The position numbers were made by a program, and so were the translations under genes. Below the pieces are notes generated by a model, which saw only the letters and a program-made list of their open reading frames with translations, ran no database searches and had not been told where the DNA came from. Below, piece after piece: positions 1 to 5,876 of a stretch of DNA of 10,828 bases (the stretch's first letter is position 1; every line of letters starts with the position of its first letter). This stretch comes from Microcaldota archaeon. GTDB taxonomy: Archaea > Micrarchaeota > Micrarchaeia > Norongarragalinales > CAINOH01. The DNA lies in contig DAHXMR010000190.1 in assembly GCA_027371655.1 (NCBI GenBank), forward strand, positions 1 through 10,828, written 5' to 3'.

Positions 1-1
1 G

Positions 2-502
2 CTGGATTATTTTGAAAAGATAAGCAAAAGCAGCATCAAAAGCGCGGCATTGGAACAAATGAGCGGAAAGGAGCCTGGACGGGGCCTTGGGCACTTCATA
101 AACCTGCAAAAAACCGGGCTGGCCAAGCACGAAGCCGACTTCCCAAGCAAAGTGTGGGAGAACTTCAAGGAAGCGGTGAGAAAAAAACCGGGAGCCGGCA
201 GGATAACCGTCACGCACCCCATGTCCTTGGGCAGTATGCTGTACGGGATAGACGAAAAACCGGAGGACATCATGCTCATGGCAAGGCGGGACGCGGCGAT
301 GGCAACGAAAACCGCCCGCCTTTCGGACAAAGAGCCGGTTTTGGGCGTGTACGGGGCGGCGCACGTAAACGAAATTGCAAGAATACTGCAGGAAATGGGC
401 TACAAAAAGGTAAAATCAATGCGGCAGAAGTGGAGCGATTTTGCAACCGACGAGGAAAAAGAGATGGTCCAAATAACAAACGCGCTGGACAAGCTGCCCT
501 GA
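2..502 (+). CDS. TraB/GumN-like protein, C-terminal part (5' end outside window)
   Basis: The frame is open from base 2 with no stop before TGA at 500-502, so the gene almost certainly begins upstream; the TTG at 50 and ATG at 59 are probably internal. The visible part is about 166 residues and lacks any obvious membrane segment. Its C-terminal half has the signature I associate with the TraB/GumN (Tiki-like) superfamily: an Arg-rich helix (ARRDAAMATK, bases about 281-310) followed by a strand ending in GVYGAAHVNEIARIL (about bases 344-388). There the GxxH histidine and the preceding Arg are the conserved positions. Family members include bacterial GumN, TraB pheromone-shutdown proteins and the metalloprotease-like Tiki proteins; their chemistry in archaea is unclear. 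The N-terminal half, which would carry the other conserved GxxH motif, is missing. The family call is moderate and rests on one motif region. Confidence 0.6.
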   Translation: MDYFEKISKSSIKSAALEQMSGKEPGRGLGHFINLQKTGLAKHEADFPSKVWENFKEAVRKKPGAGRITVTHPMSLGSMLYGIDEKPEDIMLMARRDAAMATKTARLSDKEPVLGVYGAAHVNEIARILQEMGYKKVKSMRQKWSDFATDEEKEMVQITNALDKLP

Positions 503-531
503 ATTTAACCGAATTGCCGATGTTTGCGAAG

Positions 532-539
532 ATTTAAAG
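532..539 (+). promoter_or_regulatory. Probable TATA box of the glycosyltransferase gene
   Basis: ATTTAAAG lies 34 nt before the ATG at 573, just after the TraB-like gene ends. With the usual archaeal spacing of about 25 nt from the TATA centre, transcription would start near 560, leaving a leader of about 12 nt. No good Shine-Dalgarno sequence precedes the ATG, which fits a short leader. This is a pattern call by eye. Confidence 0.4.
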
Positions 540-572
540 CGCCGCCCAGATTAAGTTTCTTGGAATGCAAAA

Positions 573-1736
573 ATGAAAATCGCGTTTTTCTCGGACACGT
601 ATTTCCCCAACGTGGACGGCGTGGTCAACTCGATGGCCAACTACCGCGGGGAACTCGAAAAGCGCGGCAACCACGTCTACGTTTTCGCCTCCGGGGACAA
701 GCAGGCGAAAATCCACAACCTGGACAAGCACGTCTACTTCTACGACAGCGTGGCGTTCCCGCCCTACCCGCAGTACAAAATCGCCATGTTCCCGTTCACC
801 TCGACGCTGGACGTGAGGAAAATAGGCGGAATCAAGCTGATCCACTCGCACGCCATCGCATCGATGGGATTCGCGGCGATAGGCGCTGCAAAAGCCCTCA
901 AGCTGCCGCTGGTTGGCACGTTCCACACGATGATTCCGATTGCAGCCAAGGCGTACACCAAGCCCGGATGGGCAAAGCGCATCGTGTCGGGAATCGCGTG
1001 GAAGGCGGTGAGCACTTTTTACAAGCCGTTCGACCTGGTGACCGCGCCGACCGCGGTGATTGCGCGCATGCTGTCCCAGCACGGGGTGAAAAACGTTGCG
1101 GTGGTGTCAAACGGAATCGACATCAACCGCTTCAACCCGAAGGTGGACTCGCGCCCGGTGCGCACGATGCTCGGCATTTCCCCCAAAACCAAAGTGGTGC
1201 TGGTGGCGGGGCGGTTGAGCTTCGAGAAAAACGTCGACGTCCTCATAAATGCGGCAAAGCACATGAAGGAAACGCGCAAGTGCCCAAGCGACTTCAAGTT
1301 CATAATCACGGGCGAGGGCCCCGCCAAAAGCTACTGCGAGAGGCTCGCAAAATCGCACGGGCTGCAAAACGAAGTGATTTTCACGGGGTTCCTGCGCTCG
1401 TTCGAGCTTCCCTTTTACTACGCGGCGTGCGACGTTTTCGCAACCGCATCCACATTCGAAACGCAGGGAATGGCGCTTTTGGAGGCAATGGCTACCGGAA
1501 AGCCCGGCGTGGCGGCAAACAGCCTGGCGCTGCCGGAGGCAATCCGCGAGGGCGAAAACGGGCATTTGTTCACGCCGTTTGACGCCGAGGAGTGCGCGGA
1601 CAGGATATGCAGCCTGATGGGCCTTACGGACGCGCAGCGCAAGAAGTACGCCAAATCCGCGCGCGAAACCGCGGAAGAATACTCGATTCCCAAGAGCACG
1701 GACACGCTGCTTGACGCGTACGCCAAAGTGCTTTGA
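573..1736 (+). CDS. Glycosyltransferase family 4 (GT-B fold), probably membrane lipid or glycan glycosylation
   Basis: This 387-residue protein has the usual length and layout of a GT4 glycosyltransferase. The N-terminal Rossmann-like domain opens with MKIAFFSDTYFPNVDGV, the acceptor-side start typical of the family, and has the GTFHTM motif at His118. The C-terminal nucleotide-sugar domain contains SNGID, the GRLSFEKN strand-loop, ITGEGP, and the EX7E motif at Glu296 and Glu304 (ETQGMALLE), whose glutamates contact the donor sugar in this family. There is no signal peptide or transmembrane segment, so it would act at the cytoplasmic face. Closest in style are diacylglycerol glucosyltransferases and PimB-like mannosyltransferases. 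In an archaeon the acceptor could be an archaeol lipid or a lipid-linked glycan, but this is inference. The ATG at 573 gives a full domain with no upstream extension needed. MarC follows 53 nt downstream. Confidence 0.9.
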   Translation: MKIAFFSDTYFPNVDGVVNSMANYRGELEKRGNHVYVFASGDKQAKIHNLDKHVYFYDSVAFPPYPQYKIAMFPFTSTLDVRKIGGIKLIHSHAIASMGFAAIGAAKALKLPLVGTFHTMIPIAAKAYTKPGWAKRIVSGIAWKAVSTFYKPFDLVTAPTAVIARMLSQHGVKNVAVVSNGIDINRFNPKVDSRPVRTMLGISPKTKVVLVAGRLSFEKNVDVLINAAKHMKETRKCPSDFKFIITGEGPAKSYCERLAKSHGLQNEVIFTGFLRSFELPFYYAACDVFATASTFETQGMALLEAMATGKPGVAANSLALPEAIREGENGHLFTPFDAEECADRICSLMGLTDAQRKKYAKSARETAEEYSIPKSTDTLLDAYAKVL

Positions 1737-1789
1737 CTTGCGGAAAACAAGCAACGAAAACAACTCAATCAACTCGCGGTGCAAGTAAA

Positions 1790-2416
1790 ATGAATGACGT
1801 TTACGGGATTTTCATAAAATCGTTCGTGCCATTGTTTGCCATCATGGACCCGTTCGTGAGCGTGCCCGTGTTCCTCTCGCTCACCAAGGGAATGACGCCG
1901 CTTGAAAAGGAGGGCATGGCGCGCGAAGCCGCGTTCGTGGCGGGCGGCGTGCTTTTCGCGTTCCTGTTGTTCGGAAACCAGATAATGCAGTACTTGGGCA
2001 TAAGCGTTTCCTCGCTCCGCGTGGGCGGCGGCCTGGTGCTGCTTTTGATGGGCCTTCAGCTTGTGCTGGGCTTCAAGCTCAACGAGGAAACGGAAGGCGG
2101 CGGCCACACTTCCGCGGGAGTGATCATCGGAACCCCGCTCATCACCGGGCCCGGCGTGATTACGACTTCAATACTCCTGGTAAACCAGTACGGCAACCCC
2201 TCAGGCTTGTTTTCCCTCCAAGGGTTTCTGGCGGTATGCGCGGCCGCGCTCACCGCAATCCTGCTGGTATGGCTGATAATAAAAGAGGCAAAATTCGTCC
2301 AAAAATTGCTGGGAGAACGCGGGATAAGCATTTTCTCCCGCGTGATGGGCCTGCTCCTGACCGCCACCGCCGTGCAGTTCATGGCAAAAGGCGGCGTATT
2401 CGCCCTCACGCCATAA
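1790..2416 (+). CDS. MarC/UPF0056-family integral membrane protein
   Basis: This 208-residue protein has about six hydrophobic segments, as expected for MarC (UPF0056). Family landmarks are the N-terminal AIMDPFVSVPVFLSL segment with its conserved D-P/N-P pattern and the central GTPLITGPGVITT loop, followed by hydrophobic helices to the C terminus. MarC proteins were once linked to multiple antibiotic resistance, but that link was withdrawn and the transported substrate is unknown. I chose ATG 1790 over the TTG at 1733 because GGTG at 1779-1782 sits 7 nt upstream and the protein then starts right before the first helix; the upstream residues are polar and unlike the family. No clear TATA box is visible in the 53-nt gap, so it is probably cotranscribed with the glycosyltransferase. 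It ends 62 nt from the convergent archease gene. Confidence 0.9.
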   Translation: MNDVYGIFIKSFVPLFAIMDPFVSVPVFLSLTKGMTPLEKEGMAREAAFVAGGVLFAFLLFGNQIMQYLGISVSSLRVGGGLVLLLMGLQLVLGFKLNEETEGGGHTSAGVIIGTPLITGPGVITTSILLVNQYGNPSGLFSLQGFLAVCAAALTAILLVWLIIKEAKFVQKLLGERGISIFSRVMGLLLTATAVQFMAKGGVFALTP

Positions 2417-2443
2417 AACTGCAAAAGCAAAAGAACCCGAAAA

Positions 2444-2471
2444 CCCCACCTTCCCGCCGCGGGCTTTGGGG
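2444..2471. terminator. Possible hairpin between convergent genes
   Basis: CCCCA (2444-2448) can pair with TGGGG (2467-2471), and inside it CCCG (2453-2456) with CGGG (2460-2463), with an internal loop. The site lies in the 62-nt gap where MarC and archease converge, so it could serve both transcripts. Archaeal termination usually depends on T-rich tracts, which are absent here, so the call is weak. Confidence 0.25.
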
Positions 2472-2478
2472 CAACAGC

Positions 2479-2901
2479 CTATATGTCCAAGAGGACGCGG
2501 ATTTTCCACAGCACGCCGGCTTGGCTGACCTTGCACTCGTGGTGGGTTACTGCCTTCACGTCGTTTTTGCCCACGCCGCCGTCCATCGCGCAGCCCCACG
2601 CTTTGCCCTTGAGCAAATAGCCGCCGTCGGGCTTTGAAAATTCGAGGACCTTGAATTTTTTCAAAAAAAGCCCTTCGGCCTGCGACTCTGACAGCAGGTC
2701 GGACAAGACGAACGCGGCGAGGTCTTCGAGGGTTTCCGCGCGCTCCTCGACCTCCACTTCCTCAATCGAGCCCAGCGAATCCACATCGGCAATCGTGGAA
2801 AACATGGCAAGCGCCGCGTTTTCCATCGCCTCTTCGAACGACAGCCCCTGGCTTTCGAACAACACGTCGGACGTGTGCTCCAAAAAAACGAATCTTTCCA
2901 T
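2479..2901 (-). CDS. Archease, activator of the RtcB RNA ligase
   Basis: This 140-residue protein matches archease in length and at both ends. The N terminus has FLEHTSDVLFESQG, equivalent to the conserved H-T-A/S-D metal-binding segment, followed by SFEEAMENAALAMF. The C terminus has the hallmark VKAVTHHECKV and ends in VLLDI, carrying the conserved terminal aspartate. Archease helps RtcB, the tRNA-splicing and RNA-repair ligase, form the ligase-GMP intermediate and turn over. No rtcB is in the window. I chose the ATG at 2901 because archeases begin a few residues before this H-T-S-D motif; the upstream in-frame residues to 2958 are Phe-rich and unlike the family. There is no clear Shine-Dalgarno sequence. 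The gene is convergent with MarC and divergent from the dehydrogenase. Confidence 0.95.
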   Translation of the reverse strand: MERFVFLEHTSDVLFESQGLSFEEAMENAALAMFSTIADVDSLGSIEEVEVEERAETLEDLAAFVLSDLLSESQAEGLFLKKFKVLEFSKPDGGYLLKGKAWGCAMDGGVGKNDVKAVTHHECKVSQAGVLWKIRVLLDI

Positions 2902-2941
2902 TCCAAAAACCCAAAAAAACCGCAAGCAACCGTTGCAAAAT

Positions 2942-2953
2942 CCAAAAAAATAG
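2942..2953 (-). promoter_or_regulatory. Possible TATA box of archease
   Basis: On the minus strand this reads CTATTTTTTTGG. It would place the transcription start near 2922 and leave a leader of about 20 nt before the archease ATG at 2901. It is an A/T-rich element at about the right distance, but the gap contains several A-rich runs. Confidence 0.3.
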
Positions 2954-2975
2954 GGCACTCAGCGATAAAAACGTT

Positions 2976-2984
2976 GATAAATTT
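2976..2984 (+). promoter_or_regulatory. Possible TATA box of the glutamate dehydrogenase gene
   Basis: GATAAATTT lies about 90 nt before the ATG at 3070, predicting a leader of about 60 nt with a GAGGTG ribosome-binding site near its end. No better TATA-like element lies closer. The leader is longer than for most genes here. Confidence 0.3.
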
Positions 2985-3069
2985 TGCCTGCGAAGAGCTT
3001 TTTGCAGATTATCGCAATTAGCGCCGACTATTCAAGGCCAAAGCGTTTCATCCGAGGTGTTTTTTCAAA

Positions 3070-4218
3070 ATGGAATTCGAGCACTTTATCGACAAATGGG
3101 GCCCCGAAAAAATCCTCTGCGTCTACGACCCGGCAACGGGAATGCGCGGCGTCACCGTGATAGACAACACCGCCATCGGCCCGGGCAAGGGCGGCATCAG
3201 GATGCAGCCGGACGTCACGGTGCAGGAAGTGTTCCGCCTCGCGCGTGCGATGACCTGGAAAAACGCGCTTGCGCAAATCCCCTTCGGGGGCGCGAAAAGC
3301 GGAATAATGGCCAATCCCCAAAGCGCGCAGGAAAAGGAAGCGATAATGCGCGCGTTCGCGCGTGCAATCAAGCCCGTCGTCCCCTCAATCTACGTTGCGG
3401 GCCCGGACATGCGCACCACCGAGCTTGAAATGGGCCAATTCTCCGACGAACTGGGCACGCGGCAGGCGTGCACGGGCAAGCCCGCTTCGATGGGCGGGTT
3501 GCCCCACGAGCTTGGGAGCACTGGCTTCGGCGTTGCCGAGGCGACCGAAGTCGCGCTTGAATTCGCGAAAATCCCCGTAAACGGCGCAACCGTAGCCATA
3601 GAAGGCTTCGGGAACGTCGGCACCTTCGCATCGCGCTTCTTGTCCGAAAAGGGCGCAAAAATTGTTGCGGTGTCGGACTCCAAGGGAACGATTTACAACC
3701 CCAACGGCTTGGATGTCGCAAAACTCGAACAGACGAAGGCGGCAAAAGGCACTGTCACCGCATACGCGGAAGCGGGAAGCCGCGTGCTTGCGCCCGAAGA
3801 ATTGTTCTCGCTGCAGTGCGACGTGCTCATTCCCGGCGCGCGCCCCGATGCAATCAACCAGAAGAACGTGAACTCGGTGCGCGCAAAGCTCATTGTCGAG
3901 GCCGCGAACCTGCCGATAAGCGAGAAGTGCGAAAAGAACGAGAAAAAATGCGAGGCAATACTCACCGAGAAGAAGGCGCTCATCGTGCCGGACGTGATTG
4001 CCAACGCGGGAGGCGTCATTTCCTCTTACATCGAGTTCATCGGCGGCACGAAGGAGCAGATGTTCAAGACCGTGCGCGACAAAATCCGCACGAACACCAA
4101 GCTCGTGCTCGAAACCGGCCAGAGCAGGAAAATCACTCCCCGCGAAGCAGCGTTAGGCATCGCGCAGGAACGCGTGCTTGCCGCCATGATGAAAAAGGGA
4201 TTGCCGCGCGGAAAATAA
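3070..4218 (+). CDS. Glutamate dehydrogenase-family (Glu/Leu/Phe/Val) amino-acid dehydrogenase
   Basis: This 382-residue protein would catalyse reversible oxidative deamination of an amino acid, most likely glutamate to 2-oxoglutarate and ammonia, in the cytoplasm. The N-terminal catalytic domain has GKGGIR (Lys40), MTWKNAL (Lys64), the catalytic-lysine loop FGGAKSGI (Lys76) and the catalytic aspartate in AGPDM (Asp113). The C-terminal nucleotide domain has GFGNVG (179-184) with Asp203 after the second strand, then PDVIANAGGVISSYIEF. The lysine in GKGGIR and the serine after AGGV are positions that favour glutamate over branched-chain substrates in known enzymes, so I prefer GDH to leucine dehydrogenase. 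It is shorter than typical GDH (about 415-450 residues). Cofactor choice cannot be settled. ATG 3070 is supported by a strong GAGGTG at 3054-3059, 10 nt upstream. The gene appears monocistronic. Confidence 0.92.
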   Translation: MEFEHFIDKWGPEKILCVYDPATGMRGVTVIDNTAIGPGKGGIRMQPDVTVQEVFRLARAMTWKNALAQIPFGGAKSGIMANPQSAQEKEAIMRAFARAIKPVVPSIYVAGPDMRTTELEMGQFSDELGTRQACTGKPASMGGLPHELGSTGFGVAEATEVALEFAKIPVNGATVAIEGFGNVGTFASRFLSEKGAKIVAVSDSKGTIYNPNGLDVAKLEQTKAAKGTVTAYAEAGSRVLAPEELFSLQCDVLIPGARPDAINQKNVNSVRAKLIVEAANLPISEKCEKNEKKCEAILTEKKALIVPDVIANAGGVISSYIEFIGGTKEQMFKTVRDKIRTNTKLVLETGQSRKITPREAALGIAQERVLAAMMKKGLPRGK

Positions 4219-4250
4219 GCCCGCAGAGAGCGAAAAAAACAGCGGAAAGC

Positions 4251-4258
4251 AATAAATT
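4251..4258 (+). promoter_or_regulatory. Possible TATA box of the HExxH protein gene
   Basis: AATAAATT lies 33 nt before the TTG at 4292, with GGTGA at 4280-4284 between them, so a short-leader transcript starting near 4278-4280 is possible. A second candidate, CTTAAACT at 4301-4308, would instead suit the in-frame ATGs at 4343 and 4358. The two options cannot be separated by eye. Confidence 0.3.
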
Positions 4259-4291
4259 GCAACAACGCCGGAAGTATTCGGTGAAGTTGTT

Positions 4292-5089
4292 TTGCCGCTA
4301 CTTAAACTGCGAAAAAACAGGGCAAAGCCGCCTAAAGAGTCGATGCGGCAATACGAAATGCCCCTAAAGATAAGCACGGGAATGCTTCCAAAGCGGGATA
4401 CGCGCGCAAATCCCTTCCACATAGCCAAAAATTTAAAACTGCTGACTCAAGAGTACGGGAACTACGCCCGCCTGAAAGGTTTGGAGCCCGCAATAACCAA
4501 ACACGTACGCAGCTTTTTCAAAATCGCCGGCAAGGAGCCAAGCAACGAAGCAGTCAGGAACGCTGTGTCAAAAATATTGGTCATCCCGTACCGGGAATAT
4601 GAGCGCCTTACGGAATACGATCCACGTTTCGAAGGCGGCGCATTCCACGATTCTTTCAGCGAAAAGCCAATCGTAATATCCGAAAAAAATTTTTCCGACT
4701 CCCGGAAGGCTCGGGAGGCAATAATGCACGAACTTGGCCACGAGTTTGGGAACTATCCCGCTTCAGAAATTCCAACCACTGCGATAGGTTGGAGGGACCT
4801 CAAATTTTCCGGAAGCCCGACCTTTGCAAAAGCTGCACAAGACCTGAAAGAATGGTATGCCAAGAACGAAACAAGAATAGCGGGCGATGGTGATTTCGGC
4901 CGACTAAGACTTGAAAGTTACCTTAACGGGGGCAAAGCCGGGTTCGCCGCAGCGAGGCTCCAAAAGACGCACAGCAACGAAGCATCGGACAGGTTCCTAA
5001 GGCTCCTTCTCACGGAACCGCACTTCGACTGGAAGCAAATAATGGCGCTGAGAAAAAAAGCGATAGAGCAAACAGGAAAAGCGAAATGA
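4292..5089 (+). CDS. Putative cytoplasmic zinc metallopeptidase (HExxH), family unknown
   Basis: I do not recognise a named family. The 265-residue protein carries HELGH (His146, Glu147, His150), the zinc-binding and catalytic motif of zincin peptidases, in a helix preceded by hydrophobic residues and followed by EFGNY. A downstream Glu in LRLESYLNGG (Glu208) is a candidate third ligand, which would make it a gluzincin, but this is inference. There is no signal peptide or transmembrane segment, so it is probably cytoplasmic; the flanks are rich in Lys, Arg and Glu. The TTG at 4292 is chosen because GGTGA (4280-4284) lies 7 nt upstream; ATGs at 4343 and 4358 are credible alternatives and would remove 17 or 22 basic residues. 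GC is lower than in the adjacent dehydrogenase (about 52% against 60% in sampled lines), which may mean transfer or weaker selection. It ends 24 nt from the convergent regulator gene. Confidence 0.7.
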   Translation: MPLLKLRKNRAKPPKESMRQYEMPLKISTGMLPKRDTRANPFHIAKNLKLLTQEYGNYARLKGLEPAITKHVRSFFKIAGKEPSNEAVRNAVSKILVIPYREYERLTEYDPRFEGGAFHDSFSEKPIVISEKNFSDSRKAREAIMHELGHEFGNYPASEIPTTAIGWRDLKFSGSPTFAKAAQDLKEWYAKNETRIAGDGDFGRLRLESYLNGGKAGFAAARLQKTHSNEASDRFLRLLLTEPHFDWKQIMALRKKAIEQTGKAK

Positions 5090-5113
5090 TGCGGCGGGCC
5101 CAAAGCCAAAAAA

Positions 5114-5734
5114 CTATTTTGATTTGAGAAGCGTTGCTGCAACTGACCACGCGCCGCGCTGCACCCCGCACGCATCCAAGCCGAAGGCAAGCGTGAATAC
5201 GTCGCCGTCCTCCAAGGGGCCGCACGCGCGCACCACGCTTTCAACCGTTTTAGCGCCAAAAAAATTTTTTCCCGCCGAATCAAACGGAAGCAAAAGCCTT
5301 CCGCCTTGCGCGAAAAAGACGGTCGCGCCGTCCGCGCCCATTTTCACCGCAGAATCGCGCTGTGCCTGGCCGTTGCCGGCAAGCTTGCCCAAAGCCCGGA
5401 TGCGCACGAGGAAGCCGGGCTTGCCGAAAGAAAGCGCGGCCTCAGAAAAATCGGATGCGCAAACAGCGCGCTCAAACTCCCCAAGAACCGCCGCGCCCTT
5501 TTTTGAAAGCGCGACGCCCTCCTGCGAAATCCCCACCAAGCCTTCTTCCAGCAGGAAAGCGATTATCGTCCTTGCGCTGCCCTCCCCAACGCCAAGCCCC
5601 TTGGCAATCGCGATGCGGCTTGTGCGGCCAGCCCTAAGCAGCCACAGGGCGCGCAGGAGGTCCACGGAAAAAAACCGCACCGGCAATGCCGCTTTCTCGC
5701 GTTCAAATTTTTCCAAAAACCCAAGCAACCGCAT
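5114..5734 (-). CDS. DUF4443-type winged-helix transcriptional regulator
   Basis: This 206-residue protein has two parts. The N-terminal part (about residues 20-80) is a winged helix: a conserved helix (VDLLRALWLL), then SRIAIAKGLGVGEGSARTII as the helix-turn-helix, a second helix and a wing (LVGISQEGVALSKKG). The C-terminal part, with RDSAVKMGADGATVFF followed by GGRLLLPF and a GDVFTLAFG strand, resembles the archaeal DUF4443 domain, presumably a ligand-sensing module. The start is the ATG at 5734, with GTGA 4 nt upstream. The in-frame extension to 5971 is rejected because it runs antisense across the signal peptide of the divergent gene. A T6 run on the minus strand right after the stop (5108-5113) may help termination. 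The gene is divergent from the surface-protein gene and may control it through the palindrome at 5838-5860; that role is inference. Confidence 0.8.
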   Translation of the reverse strand: MRLLGFLEKFEREKAALPVRFFSVDLLRALWLLRAGRTSRIAIAKGLGVGEGSARTIIAFLLEEGLVGISQEGVALSKKGAAVLGEFERAVCASDFSEAALSFGKPGFLVRIRALGKLAGNGQAQRDSAVKMGADGATVFFAQGGRLLLPFDSAGKNFFGAKTVESVVRACGPLEDGDVFTLAFGLDACGVQRGAWSVAATLLKSK

Positions 5735-5830
5735 AAAATCACAAACGCCCGAGAAGGCAACGCAAGGCACTTTCGGCTTCACGCGCCAAAAGAGGGAACG
5801 CCGAAGTAAAAAACCCTTTCCCGGCACGAA

Positions 5831-5841
5831 AAGATTTTTAT
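5831..5841 (+). promoter_or_regulatory. Probable TATA region of the surface-protein gene
   Basis: AAGATTTTTAT is followed by TGG. It predicts a transcription start near 5862-5866, a leader of about 12-15 nt, and the TTG start at 5877. Its last four bases are the first bases of the palindrome, so a bound regulator would compete with TBP/TFB or polymerase. Confidence 0.45.
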
Positions 5842-5860
5842 TGGATGAGTCATCCAATAA
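5838..5860. promoter_or_regulatory. Perfect 23-bp palindrome, probable operator
   Basis: The left arm TTATTGGATGA (5838-5848), a single central G (5849) and an exactly complementary right arm TCATCCAATAA (5850-5860) form a perfect inverted repeat. It sits in the 142-nt gap between a winged-helix regulator and a surface-protein gene, overlapping the end of the TATA region and extending to the predicted start of transcription. That is the position of a repressor site. Odd-centred symmetric sites suit dimeric winged-helix proteins. The divergent DUF4443-type protein is the obvious candidate binder, but this is not proven. If transcription began upstream, it could also fold as an RNA hairpin. Confidence 0.65.
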
Positions 5861-5865
5861 CCAAT

Positions 5866-5870
5866 GGTGG
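5866..5870 (+). promoter_or_regulatory. Shine-Dalgarno GGTGG that selects a TTG start
   Basis: GGTGG lies 6 nt before the TTG at 5877, matching the GGTG-type sites before other starts here. An ATG at 5864 just upstream is in another frame and opens only an 87-codon reading frame, so the ribosome-binding site helps decide for the TTG. Confidence 0.5.
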
Positions 5871-5876
5871 TTTGGA

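Noticed and set aside
524..1582. A 352-codon plus-strand frame overlapping the glycosyltransferase
   Set aside because: Its translation is Arg/Gly-rich and resembles no protein family; it is a frame shadow of a gene with clear GT4 motifs.
2902..3069. Possible small RNA or riboswitch in the archease/dehydrogenase gap
   Set aside because: I found no C/D box pair, tRNA-like arms or convincing long stem. The A/T-rich runs are explained by two divergent promoters.
5124..5876. The long open frame upstream of the surface protein could extend it by about 250 residues
   Set aside because: The extension is antisense to the DUF4443-type regulator, is very rich in Pro, Ser, Lys and Arg, and would bury the signal peptide inside the protein.
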